Part shown: positions 44,585 to 56,519 of the stretch, piece by piece
Numbering within the stretch: position 1 is the first letter of the stretch
Layout of the letters: every line of letters starts with the position of its first letter
DNA from: Climacium dendroides
Taxonomy: Eukaryota; Streptophyta; Bryopsida; Hypnales; Climaciaceae
Assembly (NCBI GenBank): GCA_950106755.1
Contig: OX467082.1
Coordinates: forward strand, 28,086,001 to 28,150,000
Direction: 5' to 3'
DNA length: 64,000 bases
Position numbers and translations under genes: made by a program
The notes under the pieces: model-generated
Told to the model about the DNA's origin: nothing
The model's database searches: none
Seen by the model: the letters and a program-made list of their open reading frames with translations, nothing else

Positions 44585-46246
44585 GTGGACTCATTTGGAG
44601 ATCAGTCTAAGACTAGCTATGGCTTCCCCAATGCCGTCCTCGAACACGTTCCGAACACAACCGGAGATCCGGTTGTGGAAGACCGGTCGTTGGGAGAGTC
44701 AAGCGTTCCGCTTACAGCTGAGTGGGTAGCCGGACAGATACAAACCGGAAATCTTCCAGCTAGTATCTTCGGAACGGAAAGCAGAGAGTGGGCAGGTTTA
44801 GATTCCGATCCGGAAGGAGTTCATCCGGAAAAGATCAAACCAGTCGTTTCACCCACGGATTATGAGAAAGTGGAAATCGACCCCGGTAAGAGCTTTTACA
44901 TCAATGGGCTGTTACAAGGGAAAAGGAGATCCGGATACAGTCAGCTGTTGAAGGAGTATCTCGACATTTTCGCTTGGGAGCCATCCGATTTGAAGGGGAT
45001 TCCCCTTCATTTAGGAGAACACCATATCGATTTGACGGAAGGATCCAATCCGGTCCGTCAACGACAATACCGGCTCAACCCCAAATACTCATTGATGGTG
45101 AAGGAGGAAATTACTCGATTATTGGAAGCCGGATTCATATATCCGGTTAACAATTCCGAGTGGGTTTCCCCTATCGTAGTGGTCCCGAAAAAAGTGGGAA
45201 CGGATGGTAAAGTCAAGATCCGGGTTTGCCAGGATTTCCGGAAATTGAACGCGGCCACAAAGAAGGATTACTTCCCTCTCCCGTTCACGGATATCATTTT
45301 GGACCAAGTAGCCGGACACGAGTGCTACAGTTTTCTGGACGGATTTTCCGGTTACAATCAAGTCTTCATCCGGTGGTGCGATCAATTGAAGACTACATTC
45401 ACGACGGAATGGGGGACTTTTGCTTTCACACGGATGCCGTTTGGATTGTGCAATGCACCCGGAACCTTCCAGCGTCTCATGATGGATATTTTCAGAGATT
45501 TTCTTCGACATTTTATTGAGATATTTATCGATGACTTTGCGGTTTACAATGACCGGAAAAGTCATTTGGACTGTTTACGGAAAACCTTTGAAAGATGTCG
45601 AGAGACCAACCTAAAGTTGCATCCGGGCAAGTGTTTTTTCGGGATGAGTTCCGGAATACTACTCGGACATGTAGTGAGCAAATCCGGATTGCAGGCGGAT
45701 ATGGATAAAGTCAAGGCAGTATTAACCTTACTACCTCCGACCAACGTTAAAGAAATCCGTGGATTTCTTGGCTGTATTGGATACTACCGCCGGTTTATTG
45801 ATGGGTATGCCAAGAGAGCGATTCCTCTTACAGAACTCCTAAAGAAGGATACGGAATTTGAATGGACCGGAATCCGACAGCAGGCTTTTGAAAATCTCAA
45901 ACTCCAGCTCGCTAAAGCTCCAATCTTGTGTATTCCGGATTGGACAAAGGAATTCCATGTCACCATCGATGCATCCGGTTGGTGTCTCGGATCTATTCTT
46001 TGGCAGTTTGATGGAGTAAAACGCGAGAATCCAATTTACTACGCAAGTCGGCAAATGAGTATGGCGGAGCGGAATTACACCACCACGGAACGGGAAGCGT
46101 TGGCTGTGGTATATTCTTGTAAAAAATTCCGACATTACCTTCTGGGTTACAAGGTAATTTTTCATACGGACCATGATTCTTTAAAGTACCTTGTAAACAA
46201 ACCGGATTTGTCAGGTCGGATTGCTAGATGGATTTTGTTATTATAG
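44585..46246 (+). pseudogene. pol: Reverse transcriptase and RNase H
   Basis: RT blocks appear in order: VNNSEWVSPIVVVPKK, KIRVCQDFRKLNAAT, YSFLDGFSGYNQ, FTRMPFGLCNAPGTFQ and IEIFIDDFAVY (FIDD replaces YVDD/YIDD), then GFLGCIGYYRRFI. RNase H follows with FHVTIDASGWCLGSIL, YTTTEREALAVVY and FHTDHDSLKYL. The frame stops at TAG 46244 in LLL-stop-EFNYEV, a position that is normally Gln. All catalytic acidic residues of RT and RNase H that I can see are kept. Confidence 0.9.
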
Positions 46247-47692
46247 GAATTTAACTATGAAGTAGTAGTTAAACCCGGAAAGGAAAATTCAAACGTGGAT
46301 TACCTTTCCCGACAAAAGGGACCGGAATCCGTAGCAGATATATCTGCTGAGTTCCCGGATGAGTTTCCGGAAACTTTCTCACTAGATGTCTTTCACCTCA
46401 ATGATGAGTCTATAACGGAATATCAGGATATCATAGATTACTTAGTGGAATCTAGATATCCGGATCAGATGAGCCGAGAAGAAAAAGAGATTTTTCAAAG
46501 GAAAGTGGCCCCTTATACTTTGATTAGAGGAGTCCTCTTTAAGTTAGGACCGGATGACGTACTTCAGAGATGCCTAGAGCTTCTGGAGCGGAAGAAGGTA
46601 ATCCGAGCACTTCATTCCGGAAGTTCAGGAGGACATTTTGCGTTTGTCAATACTGTCAACCGGATCCGTACAGCCGGATACTGGTGGCCAGGCTTGCATC
46701 GCGATGTGAGAAGTTATGTTTGGAGTTGTGATCAGTGTCAACGGACCGGAGCACCATCTTTCCGGAACCATTGGCCGCTCACTCCAATCATTCCTTTAGC
46801 ACCTTTTGAGAAATGGGGGATAGATTTTATCGGACCTATCTTTCCGGTCAGTACACGGAAGAAGAGATACATTATCCTAGCTACGGATTATGCGACCAAA
46901 TGGGTGGAAGCCAAGGCAACTAGGAAGAACGATGCGGAAACTTCAGCGAACTTTTTGTTTGAAGAAATCCTCATGCGATTTGGGCACCCATTGGAGTTAG
47001 TTAGTGACTGGGGCACTCATTTTCTCAATGATGTCATCCTCGACCTAACAAGCAAATATCTCATCAAACATTGGAAGACCACTCCTTACAACCCAAAGGC
47101 GAACGGATTGACGGAACGAGCAAACGGTATCATTGGTAAGATCCTGAACAAAATGGTTTCCGCTCACAAAACGGATTGGGACCGGAAACTGCCTTCAGCG
47201 GTACATGCATACAACACTACGAAGAAAACCACGACCGGAAAGACACCATACTTCCTGGTCTTCGGACAAGAAGCGATGCATGGGGTGGAATTAGAGGTGG
47301 AAACATTCCGTGTAATGGCAGCTCGGAATGCCGAGTCAAGGATGGAAACACTTCCCCGGCTCATTGCTATTGAAGAACTGGAGGAAATCCGAGATGCAGC
47401 GCTGGAGAAGACTACGGGTGTTCAAGAGAAGCGGAAGGAAATCTACGACCGGAAACTTCCGACTGACCACGGAATTCGAGAAGGAGGATTGGTCCTTCTA
47501 TATGACAACCGTCACAAGGACTTTCCAGGTAAATTACATACCAGATGGATGGGACCATTCCGGGTGAATCAAGTTTTTCAGAATGGTTCTTTGCAACTGG
47601 AAACATTACAGGGTCAGTGGCTTGATACTCGGGTGAACGGATCGAGAGTAAAGAAGTACAATGTTGCTACTTCTTCCGATGATGAGGAATGA
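46247..47692 (+). pseudogene. pol: Integrase region
   Basis: The RNase H frame continues directly into VDYLSR, then the H2C2 finger (LHSGSSGGHFAF ... CDQCQRTG). The core follows: WGIDFIGP (Asp), LVSDWGTHF (Asp, with Trp where Arg or Gln is usual, as from CGG to TGG) and GLTERANGIIG (Glu). The C-terminus has a WMGPFRVNQVF motif (GPF/Y) and ends at TGA 47690. It lies 36 bp before the next LTR. Confidence 0.9.
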
Positions 47693-47715
47693 TGTTCGCG
47701 GGGACGCTCACAAAT

Positions 47716-47725
47716 GAGGAGGGGG
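47716..47725 (+). other. Polypurine tract
   Basis: GAGGAGGGGG, followed by TAA and the LTR start TGTGACAACTC at 47729, is the normal position for second-strand priming. Confidence 0.8.
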
Positions 47726-47728
47726 TAA

Positions 47729-49698
47729 TGTGACAACTCATATTTTTGAATTTTATTTGTTTACCCTTTTTGAGCGAACCGGAAACTAGAAATAGGTATC
47801 CAGATTCATCTAGAAAGAAAAATAAATTCAAAAATAGTCACCAAAATTACCTTACGAAACTAATTCGGTTTTAGGTCAAAGTGGAACGGATTAGATGTAC
47901 AACCGGATAGTATTTCCAACCGGAATCTGGTTGACCGGATTAGGAGGTAACCGGATGTCAAGAACCGGACCGGATATCCGACTGGTCATAAAGACAGTCC
48001 AGGGCGTCAAGACTATATAAAGCCTGGCCCTGCCCATTTTCAGGTCTCTGATTTTCCACGTGTTGTTGTGTCCTGATTTAGCGCCTGACGTTTCTATCGT
48101 TGACCACGGCCAGGGAGAGGAAGTACAAGAGGGTACGGAAGTGAGAGAAGGGTGTGAGACGGAGAGATCTCCTCCGGACATGAGTGGGTGAGACCTTAAA
48201 TGCGAGCGGATACGTGAGAAGCTAAGAAAGTGAGCACGCCGGTAGGGTAGTTTACAAGCGGAGCGGAACATCTAAGTGTCACGCGCTCCCTTTTTAGGAC
48301 TGTAGAAGAGTGAAAACCAGGTAGAGCTACCCTCATGCCGCGACTGAACCGGAAGAGAGGTTCTAACACCCCGCCCCCGAGTGAAGTAAAGCTTAGAAAA
48401 GTAGTTCCGGTCATGCCGACCAAGGAACCGGAACAGGGAGAACTCAGAGAGGATTTGTCGTTGATGGGTTGTCAAGGCTTAGCTTTGAAACCTTGGGGTT
48501 TCAAAGATGAGAGGATGGTTAGAGAACTCCTGAGTGGCATGTCGAATCAGTTCGATAACACCCTGAGGGGGAATCTGGTCCAATGGTCCGAGGCTTTATG
48601 GCGGGACGTATACGGATTCCGGCCAGGAGGACTCGGCCTTGCCAACCGGAAGGATGATTTCGTCCAGGGCAAGTTCGAAAGCGTAGTAAATCCGAAGGAC
48701 GGCTATGTGGTCGAAGACTGCCTTAATGAACGCGAGCGACGTCTACTCCAGTTCCTGGTTCAGGTTCTGCATCCGGAAAAGCCCACCAGGGTGACTATCA
48801 TCTTGGCTAACACGATTTTCGAAGCGCTGAGCGGAACCCGGAAAGTAGACTGGGGCCGGATCTTCTTTGATCTGGTGTCCCAGCTTACTACGAGAGTGGG
48901 GAGAAGTAGGGCTACCCCACTGTGCCCTTATGTAAACCACCTCTACCAGCAATAGGAACTGCTGACGGAAGTGGAGCTGAAGGTATGGAAGGCCCAAGAG
49001 CGGACCATGAAGTACGACGAATCCGAGTCCAACCAAGAAGCGGATTCCAGAAACGAAACCGAGGAGGAGGAAGAAGTAGAAGAAGAAGAGGAAGAGGAGG
49101 AACCTTATGTTTCCAACAAGAGGCAGAAGACCACTCCGACTCGGAATCGAGGAACGCCTCCGGGACATCATAGGCCGCGCAAAAGTGAGACTCCAACCGA
49201 ACCGGATGTGGCATCCGGATCCGGGACCAAAGATCCGTTCGACGAGTTGGTTGGGATCCTCTATGGAATCCGGGCGGATTGGGAAGTTAAGAAGCGGACG
49301 CTCGGGGCGATAGCGGAATTAATCGGAGCGGAACCGGACAGTCAATTGCCGCGGAAGGTAGCTGAATGTGTTATCAATCCGGAAGAGCTCCGGAAGATGA
49401 AGGAGGAAAGCACGTGGCAGCACGATGAGGTGGACACCCTCAAAGCCGAACTTTTCGCGTTGATTGAAAACGCCACCGCGACAAAGGAGATGGCGGAGGA
49501 AATGAAGAAATTGGCCACGGAAGTAAAGGACATGCTTGGAGAACCCGGAGCCGCAGTCACCAAGGCGCGCCTATTCGAAGAGGAGGTGCACAAAGACAAG
49601 AAGATATCCGGAACTAGGGTGGTGCACATCCTCACCGATTTTGAGGAGCAAATAGAGAAGCTCCTATCCAAGGCACGGGAGCAGCGACCCGGATCGTG
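47729..49698 (+). repeat. Truncated 3' LTR (first 1970 bp)
   Basis: It begins at the expected place after the PPT and follows the 5' LTR to offset about 1970, then jumps at GGATCGTG to an LTR end in reverse orientation. The internal ORF (from 48335) has a TAG at 48953 (QQ-stop) and is cut at the junction; its second part reads 48971-49714. Confidence 0.88.
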
Positions 49699-51360
49699 TC
49701 GCAGCACAGAGTAAGCAATTTCCCTATTATACTCACAAAAATCACTCTAGAGCATAACAAAATGACCCTAAAGATCGAACCCACGAGATCCTGTGAAGTA
49801 GCTAACTCTAACAAGGAGATAAACTCAATTAAACCCCTTAAATCTATTTTTCTGGTTTTACCTCTAACGACCGGAACATTCAAAACCAACCAGAAAACTT
49901 CGACCGATCAATTCCCTACTTCCGGTTATACTAATTCCCCGATTTCTGGACTGACTTCTCAATTCTGGACTCTGCAACTTCCGGTCCTATATATCCTCCT
50001 GGGCGGATCCGATCCGGTCCCTTCTTCCGTATCCGGTTTAGTTTTACCTCTGTTTTACCATCAGAGGGTTCGCCGCTTGCTTTTGAAAGTGGTAGGCCCA
50101 CCACTCCTTCCGTGACTTATAGTGGCTGAAGACCCACTTTCCTATCCACAGATCTCCTAACTTAACACGGATCCGGTTTGGTCCTTCACAATAATCTGGA
50201 TAGCAACCCGAATCATAGGTCACACAAAGACCCCCCGTACGATCCTCCCATACTACAACGACCTTGACACTGATCCGTTCCGTACGAAGTTCGGTGGCCA
50301 CAAGTGCATTTGTCCGTTCCAACGACCATGAAAGTTCTTCCGTTCACCCACAACGGTAGCAAGACCTCACAGGAGTCAGGATACTCGACCGGATTTCCAA
50401 CCCAGGAGTTCTAGCGCAGCTAAGGAATCCCTCCCTATCCGCCTAGCCTGATCAACGGATCTCTCACCCGGAATGCTAAACTTCTGTAGCTGTTGAGGCA
50501 CTGGAATCCACTCCTAACTCTTCATAACCTACTCACATATACCTAGAACCGGAAACATACATCAAGGGGAGAATCTCTACTAACACCTCCGTATTCACCT
50601 TCCTATTCTGACTTCGTGCACTCTTGCCAATACTCGGGAAAAATACACAAAAGTTAGTTTAAAGGAAAATACACAAGGAAATGCCACAAGAACTCTGTCC
50701 TCGTCTCCAGCTCAAAGATTGTTTTATATACAAAAAGCAAAAAGCAAAAAGTGACTACATGATTTCCGCCTCTAAAGGCGCTGACAATCCGGTCCTACCT
50801 TATCCTAACCGGATTTCTATTCCGGTTCCTATCTATAAGTCCTATTTTTACAATCCTTCCTATTCCGTCTCATACACTCGGGATCCAATGGTAGGGCTCT
50901 CATCAGGTCTCTCCAACTGCTCGAAGACCTCATTTAGATTCCGATTCCGTTCTCCATCCGTAGGTAGAACCGGATGTTCTTCCTCAGCTTCCGAGGAGTC
51001 CAAATCTATCGGCTGATGTCCGGTCGAGGGTGTATCCTTCTTGGCCCTGCTTGACTGGGGCGACTTGTCCTTTCCCGGCTCCTGAGCTACGTCTTCCGGA
51101 AACAAGTCCGGAAGAGAGATTTTTGAGAGCCGGACCGGAACTTCTATTAACTTCTGGCTACTCTCCACGATCCGGTCCGCTGACTCCCGTGCCTTGGATA
51201 GGAGCTTCTCTATTTGCTCCTCAAAATCGGTGAGGATGTGCACCACCCTGGTTCCGGATATCTTCTTGTCCTTGTGCACCTCCTCTTCGAACAGGCGCGC
51301 CTTGGTGACTGCGGCTCCGGGTTCTCCAAGCACGTCCTTCACTTCCGTGGCCAACTTCTT
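49697..51360 (-). repeat. Inverted LTR fragment (last ~1664 bp of an LTR)
   Basis: It starts TGTCGCAGCACAGAG, the complement of the LTR end, and runs to GGCCAACTTCTT, LTR offset about 1779, where a complete LTR starts. The LTR-end half shares private variants with the terminal LTR (GACCGATCAATTCCC, CAGAAAACTTCG). The internal half resembles the 5' LTR (three GCAAAAA units beside P2). It is therefore a mosaic. It carries the complement of the ORF's 3' third (164-codon minus frame, 51354-50860). Confidence 0.9.
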
Positions 51361-54300
51361 TGTAACAACTCATATTTTTGAATTTTATTTGTTTACCCTT
51401 TTTGAGCGAACCGGAAACTAGAAATAGGTATCCAGATTCATCTAGAAAGAAAAATAAATTCAAAAATAGTCACCAAAATTACCTTACGAAACTAATTCGG
51501 TTTTAGGTCAAAGTGGAACGGATTAGATGTACAACCGGATAGTATTTCCAACCGGAATCTGGTTGACCGGATTAGGAGGTAACCGGATGTCAAGAACCGG
51601 ACCCGATATCCGACTGGTCATAAGGACAGTCCAGGGCGTCAGGACTATATAAAGCCTGGCCCTGCCCATTTTCAGGTCTCTGATTTTCCACGTGTTGTTG
51701 TGTCCTGATTTAGCGCCTGACGTTTCTATCGTTGACCACGGCCAGGGAGAGGAAGTACAAGAGGGTACGGAAGTGAGAGAAGGGTGTGAGACGGAGAGAT
51801 CTCCTCCGGACATGAGTGGGTGAGACCTTAAATGCGAGCGGATACGTGAGAAGCTAAGAAAGTGAGCACGCCGGTAGGGTAGTTTACAAGCGGAGCGGAA
51901 CATCTAAGTGTCACGCGCTCCCTTTTTAGGACTGTAGAAGAGTGAAAACCAGGTAGAGCTACCCTCATGCCGCGACTGAACCGGAAGAGAGGTTCTAACA
52001 CCCCGCCCCCGAGTGAAGTAAAGCTTAGAAAAGTAGTTCCGGTCATGCCGACCAAGGAACCGGAACAGGGAGAACTCAGAGAGGATTTGTCGTTGATGGG
52101 TTGTCAAGGCTTAGCTTTGAAACCTTGGGGTTTCAAAGATGAGAGGATGGTTAGAGAACTCCTGAGTGGCGTGTCGAATCAGTTCGATAACACCCTGAGG
52201 GGGAATCCGGTCCAATGGTCCGAGGCTTTATGGCGGGACGTATACGGATTCCGGCCAGGAGGACTCGGCCTTGCCAACCGGAAGGATGATTTCGTCCAGG
52301 GCAAGTTCGAAAGCGTAGTAAATCCGAAGGACGGCTATGCAGTCGAAGACTGCCTTGATGACCGGGAGCGACGTCTGCTCCAGTTCCTGGTTCAGGTTCT
52401 GCATCCGGAAAAGCCCACCAGGGTGACTATCACCTTGGCTAACACGATTTTCGGAGCGCTGAGCGGAACCTGGAAAGTAGACTGGGGCCGGATCTTCTTT
52501 GATCTGGTGTCCCAGCTTACTACGAGAGTGGGGAGAAGTAGGGCTACCCCACTGTGCCCTTATGTAAACCACCTCTACCAGCAACAGGAACTGCTGACGG
52601 AAGTGGAGCTGAAGGTATGGAAGGCCCAAGAGCGGACCATGAAGTACGACGAATCCGAGTCCGACCAAGAAGCGGATTCCGGAAACGAAACCGAGGAGGA
52701 GGAAGAAGTAGAAGAAGAAGAGGAAGAGGAGGAACCTTATGTTTCCAACAAGAGGCAGAAGACCACTCCGACTCGGAATCGAGGAACGCCTCCGGGACAT
52801 CATAGGCCGCGCAAAAGTGAGACTCCAACCGGACCGGATGTGGCCTCTGGATCCGGGATCAAAGATCCGTTCGACGAGTTGGTTGGGATCCTCTGTGGAA
52901 TCCGGGCGGATTGGGAAGTTAAGAAGCGGACGCTCGGGGAGATCGCGGAATTAATCGGAGCAGAACCGGACAGTCAGTTGCCACGGAAGGTGGCTGAGAG
53001 TGTTATCAATCCGGAAGAGCTCCGGAAGATGAAGGAGGAGAGCAAGAGGCAGCACGATGAGGTGGACACCTTCAAGGCTGAACTATTCGTGCTGCTTGAG
53101 AACGCCACCGCGACAAAGGAGATGGTGGAGGAAATGAAGAAGTTGGCCACGGAAGTGAAGGACGTGCTTGGAGAACCCGGAGCCGCAGTCACCAAGGCGC
53201 GCCTGTTCAAAGAGGAGGTGCACAAGGACAAGAAGATATCCGGAACCAGGGTGGTGCACATCCTCACCGATTTTGAGGAGCAAATAGAGAAGCTCCTATC
53301 CAAGGCACGGGAGTCAGCGGACCAGATCATGGAGAGTAGCCAGAAGTTAACAGAAGTTCCGGTCCGGCTCTCAGAAATCTCTCTTCCGGACTTGTTTCCG
53401 GAAGACGTAGCTCAGGAGCCGGGAAAGGACAAGACGCCCTAGTCAAGCAGGGCCAAGAAGGATACACCCTCGACCGGACATCAACCGATAGATTTGGACT
53501 CCCCGGAAGCTGAGGAAGAACATCCGGTTCTACCTACGGATGGAGAACGGAACCGGAATCTAAATGAGGTCTTCGAGCAGTTGGAGAGACCTGATGAGAG
53601 CCCTACCATTGGATCCCGAGTGTATGAGACGGAATAGGAAGGATTGTAAAAATAGGACTTATAGATAGGAACCGGAATAGAATCCGGTTAGGATAAGGTA
53701 GGACCGGATTGTCAGCGCCTTTAGAGGCGGAAATCATGTAGTCACTTTTTACTTTTTTCTTTTTGTATATAAAACAGTCTCTGAGCTGGAGACGGGGGGA
53801 GAGTTCTTTTCGCATTTCCTTGTGTACTTTCCTTTAAACTAACTTATGTGTATTTTTCCCGAGTATTGGCAAGAGTGCACGAAGTCAGAATAGGAAGGTG
53901 AATACGGAGGTGTTAGTAGAGATTCTCCCCTTGATGTATGTTTCCGGTTCTAGGTATATGTGAGTAGGTTATGAAGAGTTAGGAGTGGATTCCAGTGCCT
54001 CAACAGCTACAGAAGTTTAGCATTCCGGGTGAGAGATCCGTTGATCAGGCTAGGCGGATAGGGAGGGATTCCTTAGCTGCGCTAGAACTCCTGGGTTGGA
54101 AATCCGGTCGAGTATCCTGACTCCTGTGAGGTCTTGCTACCGTTGTGGGTGAACGGAAGAACTTTCATGGTCGTTGGAACGGACAAATGCACTTGTGGCC
54201 ACCGAACTTCGTACGGAACGGATCAGTGTCAAGGTCGTTGTAGTATGGGAGGATCGTACGGGGGGTCTTTGTGTGACCTATGATTCGGGTTGCTATCCAG

Positions 54301-54799
54301 ATTATTGTGAAGGACCAAACCGGATCCGTGTTAAGTTAGGAGATCTGTGGATAGGAAAGTGGGTCTTCAGCCACTATAAGTCACGGAAGGAGTGGTGGGC
54401 CTACCACTTTCAAAAGCAAGCGGCGAACCCTCTGATGGTAAAACAGAGGTAAAACTAAACCGGATACGGAAGAAGGGACCGGATCGGATCCGCCCAGGAG
54501 GATATATAGGACCGGAAGTTGCAGAGTCCAGAATTGAGAAGTCAGTCCAGAAATCGGGGAATTAGTATAACCGGAAGTAGGGAATTGATCGGTCGAAGTT
54601 TTCTGGTTGGTTTTGAATGTTCCGGTCGTTAGAGGTAAAACCAGAAAAATAGATTTAAGGGGTTTAATTGAGTTTATCTCCTTGTTAGAGTTAGCTACTT
54701 CACAGGATCTCGTGGGTTCGATCTTTAGGGTCATTTTGTTATGCTCTAGAGTGATTTTTGTGAGTATAATAGGGAAATTGCTTACTCTGTGCTGCGACA
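51361..54799 (+). repeat. Terminal complete LTR (3439 bp)
   Basis: TGTAACAACTCATA...GTGCTGCGACA, followed by the CAAAA duplication, so this is the outer 3' LTR of the insertion. Both TATA-like boxes are kept. Confidence 0.9.
51967..53635 (+). pseudogene. LTR-resident ORF, terminal LTR copy, one nonsense change
   Basis: The frame is colinear with the 556-codon ORF from ATG 51967. A single TAG at 53440 (KTP-stop-SSR, CAG in the 5' LTR) stops it after 491 codons, and the frame then stays open to the normal end at about 53635. A 491-residue product would keep the globular region and coiled coil and lose only the acidic tail. Confidence 0.85.
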
Positions 54800-55430
54800 C
54801 AAAACTTCGAAATAATTAGGATTCATGGAAAAATCAATTTTAGGAGAACCATATTGCTTTCCCACACTTTTTCAATTGAAATGGGTTTCAAAAAAAATAC
54901 TCTAAATATGATGTTGTATTTAATAGAAACCAAACCAATAAGTGTATTAGTTTGACGTGGAAGCATGTCCAAAAACATAACATTCAAGTTCCAGACCTTT
55001 GAAATAATTAAGATTCATGGAAAAATTAATTTTAAGAGAACCCTATTGCTTTTGCACATTTTTTCAAATGGGTTTAAAAAAAACACTCTAGGAATGATGC
55101 TATATTTAATACAAACCAAACCAATAAATTGTATCGGTTTTGACGTGGAAGCATGTCCAAAAACATAACATACAAGTTGCTAAACTTCAAAATAATAAGG
55201 ATTCATTGAAAAATTAATTTTAATAGAACCCTATTGCTTTCCTACACTATTTCAATTGAAATGGGTTTCAAAAAAAATACTCTAGGAATGATGCTGTGTT
55301 TAATAGAAACCAAACCATTAATTTGTATCGGTTTGACGTGGAAGCATTTCCAAAAACATAACATACAAGTTGCAAAACTTCGAAATAATTAGAATTCACG
55401 GAAAAATTAATTTTGCAAACATTGCAAAAA
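54800..55430 (+). repeat. ~190-bp satellite, about three further units
   Basis: AGAACC.TATTGCTTT recurs at 54845, 55037 and 55225 (periods 192 and 188). Each unit has GTTTGACGTGGAAGCAT(G/T)TCCAAAAACATAACAT and CTTCGAAATAATTAGGATTC landmarks. Together with 38286-38450 they form one array split by the retrotransposon. Confidence 0.88.
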
Positions 55431-56519
55431 GGAATTGAAAACACATGCAATATAATTCTTGTGTACAAAAACCTTGAATTCACTTCTAAATTAAATATTT
55501 GTTGAATATTTCAAAAACATGATATGGAATGATTTAGTAAACTACAAAAATACCTAAACCGCAGACCCTAAACCCTGGAAATCCTAAACCCTAAACTGTA
55601 AAACATGTATAGATAAAATCAGATGCAAACAATTGGGTGGTGCAGAAGGTTGTGTTTATTTAAATTTACAAAAATAAACTGACTTCCAGAAATTGAATAA
55701 GAAAAAAAGACAATGAAAGACTTCATGCCTTCTTTATATTAGAAATAGAATCTATAAATTATTGCTTAACGGTGCAATAAAGCAACCTCATAAGTACTCA
55801 ATAGCTATCAATGGCTTTTTTTTGTCATTAATAGTATAGGCAGGAATCAAGATCCGAAGGAATTTGCGGAAGGAGTTCAGGACTTTCAAATTCCTTCCTA
55901 CAACTCCCGCCTTCTCATTCGCGCCCATACATTGTTACCAAAATTGTTTTGAATGTCGTTGCGTCCACGCGCATTAGGTCACTCTCTTTCTCTGTCGCAA
56001 ATGCGTAGACATTCATGCGAGATTTCACTTATCTTATGTCATTACTCAACTCTATCAACTTCTGTACTTCTACTATCTAGAGTGTCAGACTACTGCACTT
56101 AGAGGATTTCGATGAACGCGCTTGTTGTCTTTGGTATGTCCTTAAGTTAGAAGCCTTTAGCATCTCCAAATATTTTCATTCAATGGATTGCACATAGTTA
56201 TTTTGTCAGCACATAGTAGTTTTGTGAGTGTGCATAATGTTTCTTCCAACGTTGCCATCTATTGTCAAGTTCCTAGTTGTTGAAGTTGGCAGAGTGCATG
56301 TGTTTCCAATGTTCATTTCCCGAAAACTAAGTTGCATGATTATGAGTTTGGGACTTCCTCAATTCTTAGTGACAACGTTTGTATTCAATGTTCAGTTCTC
56401 GACACCTGAGTTGCAGAATTTTGAGAGTACAGCGCCCAATTATCTCGCCGAGAAACCCAGAATGCGAGTTCACAGTTACTACGAGACTGCCAACACAATG
56501 TCCGAGAAATCTGGAACTG
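55431..56519. other. No gene recognised; short telomere-like patch
   Basis: CCCTAAA-like words cluster at 55552-55605 (ACCCTAAACCCTGG, CCTAAACCCTAAACTG), too few and degenerate for a telomere. The rest is unremarkable. The 98-codon frame at 56228-56524 is not convincing. Confidence 0.4.

Larger units (their letters stand above)
38451..54799 (+). mobile_element. Ty3-type LTR retrotransposon, family A, with rearranged 3' end
   Basis: The element lies between CAAAA duplications (38446-38450 and 54800-54804) inside a satellite unit whose empty version (GTTGCAAAACTTCG) is visible at 55370. The order is 5' LTR (38451-41892), PBS (41903-41920), gag-pro-pol in one frame (41981-47692), PPT (47716-47725), partial LTR (47729-49698), inverted partial LTR (49697-51360) and complete LTR (51361-54799). 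The domain order PR-RT-RH-INT with H2C2 and GPF-type C-terminus defines Ty3/gypsy. The tRNA-Asp-like PBS recalls the Athila lineage. All breaks in gag-pol are nonsense changes without indels, so the insertion is young but silenced. Confidence 0.92.

Noticed and set aside
49696..50115. 139-codon ORF repeated at 41474, 54381 and 58690
   Set aside because: It is the antisense of the LTR 3' end and UTR, with no known domain. It recurs because the LTR recurs.
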